64,000 bases of DNA from RI-231 sp041394905 (GTDB lineage Bacteria > Acidobacteriota > Terriglobia > Bryobacterales > UBA6623), in assembly GCA_041394905.1 (NCBI GenBank), contig JAWKHJ010000005.1, forward strand, positions 1 through 64,000, read 5' to 3'. Made by a program: the position numbers and the translations under genes. Positions 1-9,938 of this stretch are shown here, one piece after another. The notes under the pieces were generated by a model. The model was given only the letters and a program-made list of their open reading frames with translations, searched no databases and was not told the origin of the DNA. Each line of letters starts with the position of its first letter. Positions within the stretch are counted from its first letter, which is position 1.

Positions 1-831
1 TTGAGCCTCGGCGCAGCGGGCGGAGTGCTGATCGCGGGCGTAGACCGAGCCGTCGTGGCTCGCGCAGTCTCGCTTGAAGCCGTTGCGATGTTTGCGCTCA
101 GCGGCGCGGCCTATTTGTTGGCGGAGTCCGTGATGACGTGTGCGGTGGACGCCGCGCGCCCTGCGCTCGCGCAGGCATTGGGCCACGGAGACAAAGCTGA
201 GGCGCGGGAGCTCTACGCCAAACTTTGCCGGGGAGTCGCCTCGGCGGCGCCGCTCGCGGCCTTGGCGCTGCTGGCGGCCAATCGGGCGTTCGTTGGAGCG
301 TGGGCCGGGCCGAAGCTCTATGGCGGCCCGGCGCTGGACTTGTGGCTCGCGTCCTCGCTGGTGGTCAACCTGTGGTCGCTGCCGCACCGGGCGTTTCTGT
401 CGGCGAGCTTGCAGATCCGGCCGCAAACGCTGTGGCGATTGGCCGAGGGCGGGCTCAACTTCGTCCTGTCAATCGCACTGGCCTGGAGATTCGGGATTGC
501 AGGAGTGGCGGCGGGCACGGTGTTGGCGAGTGCGTGCACGTCGATGTGGGCCCTGCCGCGCTTGGCAGCAGCGGCGGGAGGCGGGCCTGCTGGACGGGCC
601 TGGAGTGGATTCGGACCGAGCCTAGCGGCCTGCGCGGCCCTGGCGCCGCTGGCTTGGTGGACGCGTGAGCTCGCGGGGTTGGCGAGCTTTGGCGGCGCGA
701 TGCTAGCGGCGGGAGCGGTCTCTCTGGCTGGGGCGGCGCTGTGGTGGCGATGGGGCCTCTCGCGCGAAACGCGACTCCATTGGCAGACGCTCGCACGGGA
801 AAGGAGGGCGGCATGGCAAACGGCCGTCTAG
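1..831 (+). CDS. Polysaccharide flippase (Wzx/MOP superfamily), C-terminal part
   Basis: The first 276 codons read as a polytopic membrane protein with at least six hydrophobic segments and short basic loops, ending in a basic tail. The pattern, including the LPHRAFLSASLQIRP stretch before two closing helices, resembles the C-terminal half of Wzx/MATE-like flippases that move undecaprenyl-linked sugar units across the inner membrane. Full proteins are usually 400-500 residues, so the gene almost certainly begins left of the window; the TTG at base 1 need not be the start. It overlaps the next gene and opens a run of same-strand glycosyltransferases, which supports an exopolysaccharide or O-antigen role. 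Family call is from hydropathy and context, not from a diagnostic motif. Confidence 0.7.
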   Translation: MSLGAAGGVLIAGVDRAVVARAVSLEAVAMFALSGAAYLLAESVMTCAVDAARPALAQALGHGDKAEARELYAKLCRGVASAAPLAALALLAANRAFVGAWAGPKLYGGPALDLWLASSLVVNLWSLPHRAFLSASLQIRPQTLWRLAEGGLNFVLSIALAWRFGIAGVAAGTVLASACTSMWALPRLAAAAGGGPAGRAWSGFGPSLAACAALAPLAWWTRELAGLASFGGAMLAAGAVSLAGAALWWRWGLSRETRLHWQTLARERRAAWQTAV

Positions 832-1986
832 CATTCCTGATCGCGTACGGGCCGGAGGCGCGGGCCTTCCTGCAATCCGGCCTCGCTGAACGGATGGCGC
901 AGCATTGCGAGGTCGCGCTCGTCGCCACGCGACCCAAGTCGGCGGCTTTCGAGCAATGTCCGTTTCCGGTGTGGCAAGCGCCGAGCTCGGAGGAAGAGTC
1001 TTGGGTGGAGCGAACACGCGCGAGATGCCGCGCCGTCCGCCGACGGTCGAAGCTGCTGGGCAGGGCGGCCTTGCTGATCGAGCGCATGGCCGGCCGGGTC
1101 GCGGGCGGCGGCGCCTGGACGAGCTTTCTCGAGCAACAGGACATCGGAGCGCTCGTGGCGGCGTCCGCCGACGGACGCCGCACCGTGCCCGCGCTGCAAG
1201 CCGCAGTGAACCTCGGCAAGCCGGCCATGGCGTTACTCAGTTCGTGGCGCGACCGCAGAGTTTACGCCGGTGATGGACGCTGGCTTCCTCGCCCGCGCGA
1301 CGCGGCGGGGCCATCGGCTCGTTGCATCCGCGGCGATTCGGCGCTCGGTGTTCTACTCGAACTCCGCTTTTGCGTCTAGGGCTCGACCCAAGGCGTCCGA
1401 TCATCCTCTATGCCGCGGCGGAGAATGACCCGAAGGGGCCGGCGCGGATTTCCGAATTGATGGACGCGCTCGCCGCGGCGAAGCGCGACGTACAGATGCT
1501 CATCCGCCCCAATCCGCGTGACCTTGGCAATGATGCCCGCATTGGCTCGCCAAGCGGGCCCGGCGTCGCGATCCGGAACCGCAATGGAGTGGCTGTCCGA
1601 TCAGGACTGGAATTGCCTGCTACCAGCGGATCTGCCCTGGTGGCGCGGCGCGCCGAGCATTGCTCCGCGGCCGTTTGCCTGCCCTTCCACGGTCGCGCTC
1701 GATTTCCGCGGCCTGGGGCAAACCGACGGTCAACTCGCCTGGGGCCCCGGCGCTCGCGGCATGGGATGCGCCGATACACCACCGTCCGCGAGCACGCGCC
1801 TGTGGTCGCAGCTTCTCCCGAGCGAAGCCGCCGCACACCTGGCTTGTCTCGCGCGACTTCAACCAAAACCCGCCGGTCGAAGGTGACGACGCCGTCGAGA
1901 CGGCTGCTCAACTTCTCCGCCAAGCGCTCGCAGGCGCGAGAGCGCCTTGGGGGCGAGCGCCGGCGGTGACGGAGGCGACCTCGTGA
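813..1986 (+). CDS. GT-B-like glycosyltransferase/epimerase-type protein, frameshifted
   Basis: ATG at 813 follows a clear AAGGAGG ribosome site at 801-807 and overlaps the flippase end. The reading moves between all three frames (near 1215-1330, 1550-1620 and 1700-1720), so the protein must be stitched together. Recognisable pieces are a Rossmann-like start (NGRLAFLIAYGPEARAFLQS), a second half opening with DPRRPIILYAAAEND, a RPNPRD turn, and a late stretch matching STVALDFAAWGKPTVN, typical of the donor-site helix in GT-B fold transferases and UDP-GlcNAc 2-epimerase-like proteins. The last frame ends NQNPPVEGDDAVETAAQLL and stops at 1986, four bases into the next gene. Exact activity is unknown; the indels look like sequence errors, though real decay cannot be excluded. 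Confidence 0.55.
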
Positions 1987-3142
1987 ACGTTCTGTTGGCC
2001 AGCGCCGAATATCCTCCGGCCCTTGCGGCGGCATCGGTGTGTTCTACCACAGCTTGGCGCGGCAATTGACCGCGCTGGGTAGCCGCGTTCACGTTGTCGC
2101 CTACCAGTCCAACGCCGACCGCAGCCACTACGACGTGGAAGACGGCGTCGCGACCACGCGCATTGCCATGCCTTCCTTGCAGGGTCGCAGCCGGTTGACC
2201 CAGCCGGTGGCTCGTGCGCGTGCATTGAGCGCCGCCACAGCTCGCGTCGCCGCCGAGTTTTCGCCTCAATGGTCGAGACGCACGATTGGGCGGCTAGCCG
2301 TGGCGCGCGCCGGCGCAGCCGCCCTCGTGCGACTGCACGGCGCGGGCAAGCGTTTGGCGCACGCGCGCGGCGAACGGCCTCCACGCATGATGCGTCTGCT
2401 CGAGCGTCGCATGGCCGCGAAGGCCACGGGAACGATCGCGGTCTCGGAATGGGTGCTACGCCAATCGCAGAAGGTCCTCTCGCTCCACCCCGGCCGTGCA
2501 GTGGTCATACCCAACGGCGTCGACACCGAGCTGTTTCGGCCGGGCGGCAAGCCGCGCCGAGAAGAGATCGTCTTGCAGGATCCTTGCGCCTGAACAAAGG
2601 CGTCGCAGTGTTGCTCGAAGCGCTCGACATCGTCCTGCGTAACCGGGCGAACGCCAGCGCTACACTCGCCGGCGGACCGGATGGCTGGCACGACCTACCT
2701 CCGCGCGTCCGCTTGCTCGTCGAGCGCGCAAATGGCAGCGCCGGGCAGGCTGCATCTATCGGGACGGGTAGAGCAGATGCTGGCCGAAATGTATCGCCGA
2801 GCCGGGGTGTGCGTGTTTCCTCGCACGCCGAGGCGTTCGGTCTGGCCTGCGTGGAGGCCATGAGTTGCGGCGCGGCGGTGATCGCGAGCCCGATCGGAGC
2901 CGGCGCGGAAATCGTCGAGAACGAACGAGCGGCTTGCTGGTCGACCTGCATGACGTGGCGGCACTGGCGGCCGCAATCGAGCGCGTGCTCGGGAGCCGCA
3001 GACGGCTTGGCTTTTTGGCGTCGAGGCGCGGCGCCAGTGCTGGCGCGCTATTCATTGCGCAAGCAGCACGGCGCAACGTACGCTCCAGCTCTATGAAGAA
3101 GCAGTCACGGAGGGCGCATGGCAAAAGCGACACATTTCGTGA
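1983..3142 (+). CDS. Glycosyltransferase family 4, frameshifted
   Basis: A GTG at 1983 (GTGA overlap with the preceding stop) begins VNVLLASAEYPP and, after a one-base slip near 2015-2030, continues GGIGVFYHSLARQLTALG, the usual GT4 N-terminus. Later pieces are ETHDWAAS, TGTIAVSEWVLRQS, VVIPNGVDTELFRPGG, SLRLNKGVAVLLEALDIV and SHAEAFGLACVEAMSCGAAV, the last carrying the E-x7-E donor-binding motif of GT-B retaining transferases. At least five frame changes (about 2020, 2280, 2575, 2735-2800, 2925) are needed; the natural end probably reads LYEEAVTEGAWQKRHIS and stops at 3140-3142. The role is sugar addition to a lipid-linked repeat unit, inferred from context. Sugar specificity cannot be told. 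Confidence 0.65.
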
Positions 3143-4142
3143 CCATCGCCATACCGACATGGCGGCGGGCTGGATGTTGCGCCGTCTCCTGAGCGAGTTG
3201 CTCCGCCAGAGCGTGACGCCGGACAAATTGATCGTCGTCGATTGTGAAGGCGGCTCATCTGCGGTGCGACGCGCGCTCGAGGAGTCCGGCTGGCCTGACC
3301 GGGCGGAAACGCTGTTGATCCCGGCGAGCCGGTCCAACCTGCCCTTCCAGCGATGGCTCGCGCGGCGAATCGTCACGGACCTGGACGCGCTCATCTTCTT
3401 TGACGACGACTTGCTGTTGCCCAACGCGCGGACGGTCGAACATCTGGCAGGGGCGCTCAAACGCGCGGCGGCGGCCACTTGCCAGATCCGCATGGGCGGA
3501 GGCACAGAGGAGCGCTTCCGTTGGCGGCTGCCTCTGGATAGGCTGCGCGCGGGGCGGCTGAGCACAGGCGGCTCGCGCCACATGCCGCGTGAGGACGACG
3601 ACCCACTGCCGCGCATCGAGTGGCTGCGCGGAGGCGCCATGGCTATCCGCGCCGGGGCGCTCGCGCCGGAGCGCTTTCCACACGACTTGTTCGCATTGGC
3701 CGAGAGCGGGGCGGGGATGGGTGAGGAGCTCGCCTTGGCGTTGCGTGTGCGAGGGCCGATCGTGCTGGTGCGTGGTCTCGAAGTGGAGCACCCCGGCGGA
3801 CACGGCTCCAATACGCTGCCGGCCGATGGCGCGCGCCAAGGCTTTGCGATCGCTTATAGCCGGCGCTTACTGCACGACTTGCGACACGGGTCACCCATAG
3901 CGCTAGGTGCAGCGTGGCTGGCGGGGGCGAGTGCAGCTGCCGTCGACTGCGTGCGCCAAGGCGCTGCGCACCGGCGTGGGTTTCTGCACGGGTATATGCG
4001 CGGGGTCATCGAGGGCATCTTGCGTCCGCCCACACATGCGCGTCTGACGCCGTCGATCGACTGGGAGCAGGAGGCTCGTATTTCAATCGCGGGGACGCTC
4101 GAGCTGAGCAAGGAGGCACAATGCCGGCGAGTCAGCGCTTGA
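3118..4142 (+). CDS. Glycosyltransferase family 2
   Basis: ATG at 3118 gives MAKATHFVTIAIPTWRRAG, the standard GT2 beginning, then one indel near 3175 moves it into the long frame ending at 4142. The body has TPDKLIVVDCEGGSS, then DALIFFDDDLLLPN with the metal-binding DxD-type acidic cluster, an acceptor region EWLRGGAMAIRAGAL, and an E-D/E-like GMGEELALALRVR stretch that would supply the catalytic base. The C-terminus has amphipathic rather than clear transmembrane helices. Inverting GT-A transferases of this kind extend the oligosaccharide on the cytoplasmic face. It overlaps the GT4 before it and the ligase/polymerase after it, so translation is coupled. Without the correction the gene would lack its first strand. 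Confidence 0.75.
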
Positions 4143-5326
4143 TGCTCGGCCTTTTTGCCGCCTTTGGCCTGTTGTTGGGCTTGGCGACACAAAAAGTTCC
4201 GCTGGTCTCGGTTTCGGCTACGGCGCCGTTGTTCGCGTGGATCGCGCTCGAAGCCTCTGCCAGCCGTGCGCTGCGCATTCCTCCTCAGTGGCTGTGGCTC
4301 GCGGTTGTGTTCTGGCTGGCGCTGCTGGGCTCGTTGGCAGCCAATGTGGCGTGGGGAGACCTGGGCCGCCTTGGCGCCAAAGAGCTGGCCTTGCTCGTAC
4401 GGTTCGCTTTCTGGGCTGCTGTCTTCACGGTCACAGCCGGCGTGACGGCCCATGCCCGTTGGACGCCACAACTGTCCGGCTGGCTGGCGACTACAGCTGG
4501 ACTATTGGCTCTAATGCGCGTCGCGGATGCGCTCGTGACCGGCCGCCCCTGGCTCGATCAAAACGAGTATGGGCTCCGATTCTCCGCTTTCTTGCCGTTT
4601 CTCCTAGCCGCCTGTTTGCAGCGTGGCGGACTGTTGGGGAGCATGGCTCTCGCGGCGACCGGCGCGGCGTTGCTCGCGAACGGCTCGCGTTCGTCGTGGA
4701 TCGCGCTTGCTCTGGCTTCGTGCTGCCTGCTGGCGCTACGGGCGGCGGCGGGCCGCAACCCTTTTCGGCCTGCATTCGCCCTGGCCACGGCCCTGATGCT
4801 GCTGGCCACAGCGTTCTGGCTGAGCCCGCGCGCATGGACGCGACCAGTCGAGCAACGCGTAGCCTCCATGGCGGCGCTCGACACCGACAAGCCCTTCCGC
4901 ACGCGCCTAGCGTTGGTGCGAAAAGGCGTACAGCTGTTTCGCGCGCAGCCGATTTTTGGTGCAGGCTTGGGCCGCTTCGACCTCGAACGCGTCGAGTTGG
5001 CCACATCGGACACGCCATGGACCAATCGCACCGTGCTCAACCAGCGCTCGTCCCACAACGCCTACCTCAGCTTGTTGGCCGAGACCGGCCTGACCGGTGC
5101 ACTGAGCTTCGCCGTTCTGCTCGGCGCACTGCTCATGCAAGGCGCGGTGGCGGCCTATCGGCTGACGCGCCGTGGCGAAGCTTGGGCTGGGGGCGTTTGG
5201 GCCTCGACGATCGCCATCAGCCTGCACCTTTGGACGTTGTCCGGGCTCACCGGCACGCTGCCGTGGTTCGTGTTTGGGCTGATGGCCGGCACGATCGAAC
5301 GTGCGCGCCAGGAGAGGCTGGCGTGA
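4121..5326 (+). CDS. O-antigen ligase/Wzy-type polymerase
   Basis: ATG at 4121 is preceded by AAGGAGG (4110-4116), which decides the start over the longer open frame. The 401-residue product is polytopic with about ten hydrophobic helices and a large external loop between roughly residues 240 and 310. That loop contains FGAGLGRFDLE followed by SSHNAYLSLLAETGLTGAL; the H-N-x-Y-L-x3-E-x-G-x2-G pattern is the signature of the Wzy_C/O-antigen ligase family (PF04932). It either polymerises repeat units or transfers the polymer to its acceptor in the periplasm; the two jobs cannot be separated by sequence alone. It overlaps the GT2 upstream by 22 bases and the GT4 downstream by four. Confidence 0.85.
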   Translation: MPASQRLMLGLFAAFGLLLGLATQKVPLVSVSATAPLFAWIALEASASRALRIPPQWLWLAVVFWLALLGSLAANVAWGDLGRLGAKELALLVRFAFWAAVFTVTAGVTAHARWTPQLSGWLATTAGLLALMRVADALVTGRPWLDQNEYGLRFSAFLPFLLAACLQRGGLLGSMALAATGAALLANGSRSSWIALALASCCLLALRAAAGRNPFRPAFALATALMLLATAFWLSPRAWTRPVEQRVASMAALDTDKPFRTRLALVRKGVQLFRAQPIFGAGLGRFDLERVELATSDTPWTNRTVLNQRSSHNAYLSLLAETGLTGALSFAVLLGALLMQGAVAAYRLTRRGEAWAGGVWASTIAISLHLWTLSGLTGTLPWFVFGLMAGTIERARQERLA

Positions 5327-6489
5327 AGCTGGTCGTCATCTCAAACCTTGAGCACTACGCGTCCGGGGGAGTGTTCGTCTGCTCACCGCCCGCAGCCGTG
5401 CGAGAGGTCGACGCGCTGGCCGCCTTATTCGACCAAGTGGAGCACTTGGCTTGTCTGCGCCCCGGCGAGGCGCCGGCTTCCGCGGAGCCCTACCGTGCGT
5501 CGAATGTGCGACTCGCTCTGCTGCCGTCGGCAGGCGGGCGCGGAGTAGCGGGCAAGCTAGACGCATTACGCGCATTGCCCGGACGTATACGCGCGTTGCA
5601 GAAGGCTTGGGGCGATGCCGATGCTGCGTTGGTTCGCTGCCCTTCGAACGTGGCCGCCGCGGCGCTCCTCGCACTCAGTTGCGGGCTCGGTCCAAGACGC
5701 GTCTGGGTCAAGTACACCGGCCCGTGGCAAGGCCGTGCTGGCGAGGCGCTCGGCTATCGCGTGCAGAGGTTGTGGCTGCGCGTGCTCACGGGCCGCGTAA
5801 CCATCACGACCGGGGGCGTAGAGGCGGATCCCGGCTACGGAGCGATTACGCTGTGCAATCCGTCGCTCAGCCTCGCCGTCGCGCGCGAGGCGGAACGAGC
5901 GACCAGAGGGAAGGCGCTCTCCACTCCGTGGCGGCTGCTCGCTGTGGGACGTCTCGCGTCCGACAAGAGTCTCGACATCGCTCTGCGTGCGCTTGTACTG
6001 CTGCGAATCCGCGGTCACGAAGCGACTTTCGACATCGCAGGCGACGGCCCGGAGCGGCTGACCTTAGCTGCGCTCGCCGCCTCGCTGGGCGTCGAGGCCC
6101 ACGTTCGCTTCCACGGCTGGTTGAATGAGCGAGACCTGGACGAGCTCTACCGCAATGCGCATTTGCTGCTTGCGCCATCACGGGCCGAGGGTTGGTCCCG
6201 GGCATGGACCGAGGCCGCCGCACGGCGTTGCGTCCCCCTGGCGGCCAAAACGGGCGCCGCCACTGGACTTGCACGTTCGGGCGCGGGCCACGTGCTCGCG
6301 TCCTACGATCCGCAGGCCTGGGCGGACCAAATCTCACGCCTACTCGAGGATGAGCCCGTATGGCGCACCTGCGCAGAGAAGGGACCGCGGCTGGCGCGAG
6401 AGTTCACGTACGAGCGTTTTGCGGATGGCGCGAGAGCGGTGCTGCAGCTTCCAGTCGGCGAGCCTGAGCGGATCCTGAGCCGAGCATGA
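5323..6489 (+). CDS. Glycosyltransferase family 4
   Basis: GTG at 5323 overlaps the TGA of the ligase gene (GTGA) and gives 388 residues starting VKLVVISNLEHYA. The frame is open much further upstream but that extension lies over the ligase gene. The N-terminal domain includes KYTGPWQGRAGEALGYRVQR, and the C-terminal GT1_4 domain (PF00534) has WRLLAVGRLASDKSLDIALR, then FDIAGDGPERLTL, then VRFHGWLNERDLDELYRNA and LLLAPSRAEGWSRAWTEAAA. The E-x7-E donor motif is altered (EGWSRAWTE keeps both acidic ends). It ends ATGA with the next transferase at 6486. Part of the polysaccharide assembly line; the sugar is unknown. Confidence 0.85.
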   Translation: MKLVVISNLEHYASGGVFVCSPPAAVREVDALAALFDQVEHLACLRPGEAPASAEPYRASNVRLALLPSAGGRGVAGKLDALRALPGRIRALQKAWGDADAALVRCPSNVAAAALLALSCGLGPRRVWVKYTGPWQGRAGEALGYRVQRLWLRVLTGRVTITTGGVEADPGYGAITLCNPSLSLAVAREAERATRGKALSTPWRLLAVGRLASDKSLDIALRALVLLRIRGHEATFDIAGDGPERLTLAALAASLGVEAHVRFHGWLNERDLDELYRNAHLLLAPSRAEGWSRAWTEAAARRCVPLAAKTGAATGLARSGAGHVLASYDPQAWADQISRLLEDEPVWRTCAEKGPRLAREFTYERFADGARAVLQLPVGEPERILSRA

Positions 6490-7519
6490 GGTCGGTGCTG
6501 CTCATCGGGAATCACCTCTCTCGCCACGGCCACACCATCAAACCGTGCGAGGAGCTCGCTGTGCGCTTGCGCGCCGCCGGCTGGGCAGTCTTCACCGCCT
6601 CCAGCCGGCTCTCGCCCACGGCGCGTCTGGCCGAGATGATGGCCTCCATCTGGCGCGAACACCGCCGCTACGCCGTGGCCAACATCGACGTCTATAGCGG
6701 CCGCGCCTTCGCGTGGGCGGAAGCGTCAGCCTACTCGCTGCGCGCCTGCCGCAAGCCCTTCACGATCACTCTGCACGGCGGCGCCTTGCCCGAATTCGCC
6801 GCGCGCTGGCCGCGCCGCATGCGCCGGCTCATCGCTCTCGCTCCCGCCGTCGTAGCACCATCTGCGTACCTCGCCGAGTCTTTCCGGCCGTGGCGAGCCG
6901 ACATCGCGCAGATCGCCAACGGCATCGAGCTCCGCCAATACCGCTTTCGAGAACGCAGCCACGTCGCGCCGCGCCTGCTCTGGCTGCGTTCCTTCCACGA
7001 GATCTATGACCCGGTGCTGGCCATTGAAGCTCTCGCCGAGCTGCGCCGGGAGATCCCGCAAGCCACGCTCACCATGATCGGTCCAGACAAGGGCGATGGA
7101 AGCCTCGCACGTTCGATCGACGCCACCGAACGGCTCGGCATACGCGATGCCGTGCACTTCGAGGGCCTGCTTGAAAAGAGCAAATCCCGGACCAGCTTGC
7201 CAAAGCTGACATCTTCTTGAACACAGCGCGTATAGACAACTCACCCGTCAGCGTGGTCGAGGCGATGGCCGCCGGGTTGTGCGTCGTGAGTACGCGCGTA
7301 GGGGGCCTGCCCCTGCTGGTTGAAGACCAAGTGGACTGCTTGCTTACACCGCCGGGCGACGCACGCGCGATCGCCTCGGCGGCACTGCGCATCTTGCACC
7401 AACCAGGACTTTCCGCCCGGCTTTCGCTCAACGCCAGGCGCAAAGCCGAGCGCTTCGATTGGAGCGTAATCGTGCCGCAGTGGGAACGCTTGTTCACCGA
7501 GTTGGGAGGCCGCGCATGA
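6486..7519 (+). CDS. Glycosyltransferase family 4, one frameshift
   Basis: ATG at 6486 overlaps the previous stop (ATGA). Reads MRSVLLIGNHLSRHGHTIKP, a GT4 N-terminus, then TLHGGALPEFAARWP, a VVAPSAYLAESFRPW segment and IANGIELRQYRFRER. The frame breaks at 7182-7184, where CAAATCCC should be CAAAATCCC; adding one A restores KIPDQLAKADIFLNTARIDN and then SPVSVVEAMAAGLCVVS, carrying the donor-site E. The corrected protein is about 344 residues, normal for the family. The break lies in a short A run, which points to sequencing error rather than inactivation. It ends ATGA with the GT2 at 7516. Confidence 0.8.
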
Positions 7520-8586
7520 GCGGTCGGAGGCCTATGCTGATTTCTGTCGTCGCCCCTTGCCGTAACGAAGCCGGACACGTCGAGCGTTTCGTTGCGGAGG
7601 TCTTTCGTCAGCGCCTGCCGCCGGGCCTCGCGCTCGAGCTACTCATCTCCGATGGACGCAGCACGGACGGTTCGCGTGAGAAGCTCGAAGCAATGGCCGC
7701 GGCAGAGCCGCGCCTGCGACTGCTGGACAATCCGCGCGGCCTCACGCCGGCGGGCCTGAACGTCGCCATTCGGCAAGCGCGGGGCGAGGTCGTGGTGCGC
7801 ATGGACCTGCACACGTTGTACGCGCCGGATTACATCGCCGAATGCGTGGCCGCACTCGAGCGTTCCGGCGCGGACAACGTCGGGGGCCCGTGGAAGCCCT
7901 TCGGCAGCGGTCCGACGGGGGTCGCGATCGCACTGGCGTTCTCGAGCCGCTGGGTCTCGGGCGGAGGGCGCGCACACGATCCGCATTACGAGGGCGAGGT
8001 AGACACGGTTTACCTCGGTTGCTGGCGGCGGGAGACGCTGCTGCGGCTCGGCCTGTTCGACGAAGAGCAGGTGCGGGCGCAGGACTCCGAGCTGAACCTG
8101 CGCATCGTGCTCTCCAGCGGACGCATTTGGCAGACGCCGCGTATCCGCTCGTGGTATCGGCCGCGCGAGCGCCTGCGGGACCTGTTCCGGCAGTACGTGC
8201 AGTACGGCTATTGGAAAGTGGCGACGCTTGCCAAACACAAGCGTCCGGCGTCGGTGCGCCAGCTCGTGCCGGGGGTCTTTCTAGCCGTGTTGGTCTTGCT
8301 GCTCACCGCAAGCCTCGCCGAGCCCCGCGCGGCACTGGTTGCCGCGACGCTCGTCGCGATTTACGCAATCGGCTCAGTAGGCGCGGCGGCCCAAGTCTGC
8401 CATAGCAGCGACCGCTGGGACCTGTTTCCGCGCCTGCCGGGTGTATTTGCCGCGTTCCATTTCGGATTCGGCTACGGCTACCTGCGCGGCTTGGTCGACT
8501 TTTTCGTGCTGCGCCGCGAGCCGGGCCGAGGCTTTACGCGGCTGACCCGCCCGGCGCTACCCGGTAAGGACGGCGGCGGGAACTAA
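7516..8586 (+). CDS. ExoA-like membrane glycosyltransferase family 2
   Basis: ATG at 7516 overlaps the previous stop. The 356-residue protein starts MSGRRPMLISVVAPCRNEA; the GT-A domain shows LELLISDGRSTDGSREKL, then EVVVRMDLHTLYAPDYI where the acidic M-D-x-H replaces the usual DxD, and a LFDEEQVRAQDSELNLRI segment with the E/Q-D catalytic acidic pair. Residues from about 250 onward form two or three hydrophobic helices, as in ExoA-type succinoglycan transferases that sit on the membrane. This is the last gene of the polysaccharide locus; the next gene is convergent, only five bases away, and no terminator hairpin is visible between them. Confidence 0.85.
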   Translation: MSGRRPMLISVVAPCRNEAGHVERFVAEVFRQRLPPGLALELLISDGRSTDGSREKLEAMAAAEPRLRLLDNPRGLTPAGLNVAIRQARGEVVVRMDLHTLYAPDYIAECVAALERSGADNVGGPWKPFGSGPTGVAIALAFSSRWVSGGGRAHDPHYEGEVDTVYLGCWRRETLLRLGLFDEEQVRAQDSELNLRIVLSSGRIWQTPRIRSWYRPRERLRDLFRQYVQYGYWKVATLAKHKRPASVRQLVPGVFLAVLVLLLTASLAEPRAALVAATLVAIYAIGSVGAAAQVCHSSDRWDLFPRLPGVFAAFHFGFGYGYLRGLVDFFVLRREPGRGFTRLTRPALPGKDGGGN

Positions 8587-8591
8587 CCCGG

Positions 8592-9465
8592 CTACAAGCT
8601 CGCCAAGAACGCATTCAGAGCCACCATGAGCTGCGCCTTGCGCTCGCGGCGCACGTTGTGGCCCGCGCCGTCGATGTGAACGATCTTGCCCTTGGCCAAG
8701 TGCTTGGCGACGGCGACGTTCTGCTTGCGTACGTCCGGCGGGGCGTCCGCTTTGAGGATCAGCGTCGGGATCGTCGTTTTGTCGAACAGCTCTTCCATCG
8801 AGGGCCTGTCGCCAAAGCGCCGGTAGGCGTTGTTGGGATGATGCAGCAGCTTCGACGGGGCCCACAGGCGGCACTCTTCATAGCCCCAGATCGGCGTGTT
8901 CTCCATGCAGCGCGCCACCATGGCGTCAAAGGTCATGTTGTTGCGCTCGAGCGTCTCGCGGCGGCGCTGCTCGACATCGGCGGCCGACGAAGCGCCGTAG
9001 TTGCGCGGGAGCAGGCCGGGGTCTTCCAGGATGACGGCGCTGAGCAGGTCGGGATACTTCGCCGCGAGCCAAGCAGACGACGATGCGCCCATCGAGTGGC
9101 CCATCAGGATGGGCTTGTCGAAGCGCATCTCGCGGATGAACCCGGCCAAGTCCTCGACCTGCGCGTCGGCCGCATCGCCCTCGCGCACGGCGTCGGTAAG
9201 CCCATGGCCGCGCGCGTCGACCAAGTACATGTCATAGCGGCCTTCGAGCTCGCGGGCGAGGGATGTCCAGCAGCGACCGTCGTCAGAGGAGCCATGCGCC
9301 AGGATCAGCACCGGCTTGCCCGGCGCGGGCGCGCGGTAGTAGTGGATGCGGATTCCGTTGGCTAGCGTCCAACCGTCGCTCCAACCGGCGGGAAGCTCAG
9401 GAGGGCCTCGGCGAAGACGGGCGCGCAGGCCAGAAGGAAGACGAGGGCGAGAGTACGAGCGACAT
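8592..9465 (-). CDS. Exported alpha/beta hydrolase, frameshifted near N-terminus
   Basis: The C-terminal 239 codons are an intact alpha/beta hydrolase: LILAHGSSDDGRCW (oxyanion HG), YDMYLVDARGHGLTD, the nucleophile elbow in ILMGHSMGASSSAW (GHSMG, serine), and the catalytic His in HIDGAGHNVRRE. In a second frame just upstream lies ARTLALVFLLACAPVFAEA, a clear Sec signal peptide, joined by a slip near 9385-9400 to GWSDGWTLANGIRIHYYRAP. A matching ATG is at 9465 but needs a further slip to reach the signal-peptide frame, so the precise start is uncertain. A periplasmic or secreted esterase/lipase-like hydrolase is likely; the substrate is unknown. It follows argR by about 30 bases and may be the last gene of that transcript. 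Confidence 0.75.
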
Positions 9466-9495
9466 GGCTGGATGGGAGTTTAGCCCATCCAGGCG

Positions 9496-9938
9496 CTACC
9501 CGTCGACGACAACGTGACGCAGGCGGTCGGCCAAGCGCCCGGCGCTGCGCGCGCTCGCCGTGGCGGCGAAGATGGTGTCGTCGCCCGCCACCGTGCCGAC
9601 GATCTCCTTCCAGCCAGCGCGGTCGAGGCCAAGGGCGACGGCAGCCGCCCGCCTGGGTTGGTCTTGACGACCACCAGGTTCTGCGCGGTCTCAACCGCGG
9701 TCACGAACTCGCGCAAGGTGCGCAACAACGCCTCTTCCGGCGGGCGCGGCGTCGCCTGCGGCTCGCGATAGCCCTCGGGCGCCTTGACGACGCCGAGCTC
9801 GCGCAGGTCTCTTGACAGGGTGACCTGGCTGACCTCCACGCCGCGGCTCGCGAGTAACGACGCGACCTCTTCCTGCGTGCGCGGAGAGCGCTCGCGCACG
9901 ATGCGCAGCAGCAGAGATTGGCGCGCCGCCTTGCTCAT
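9496..9938 (-). CDS. argR: Arginine repressor ArgR, one frameshift
   Basis: ATG at 9938 overlaps the argH stop (ATGA). The N-terminal winged helix reads RIVRERSPRTQEEVASLLAS then VSQVTLSRDLRELGVVKAPE, the ArgR DNA-binding signature (SRDLRELG). After NLVVVKTNPGG an extra base near 9646-9652 shifts the frame; removing it gives AAVALGLDRAGWKEIVGTVA, GDDTIFAATASARSAGRLAD and a stop at 9496-9498, which is the normal arginine-binding, hexamerising C-terminal domain with its GDD motif. Corrected length is about 147 residues, typical. ArgR with bound arginine represses arginine synthesis; being the last arg gene of the operon, it would be autoregulated through the operator before argF. Confidence 0.9.

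Noticed and set aside
1..3142. True pseudogenes from locus decay
   Set aside because: Motifs on both sides of each slip are well kept, ribosome sites and ATGA overlaps survive, and similar slips hit adk and folC; error is more likely than decay, though not proven for this stretch.
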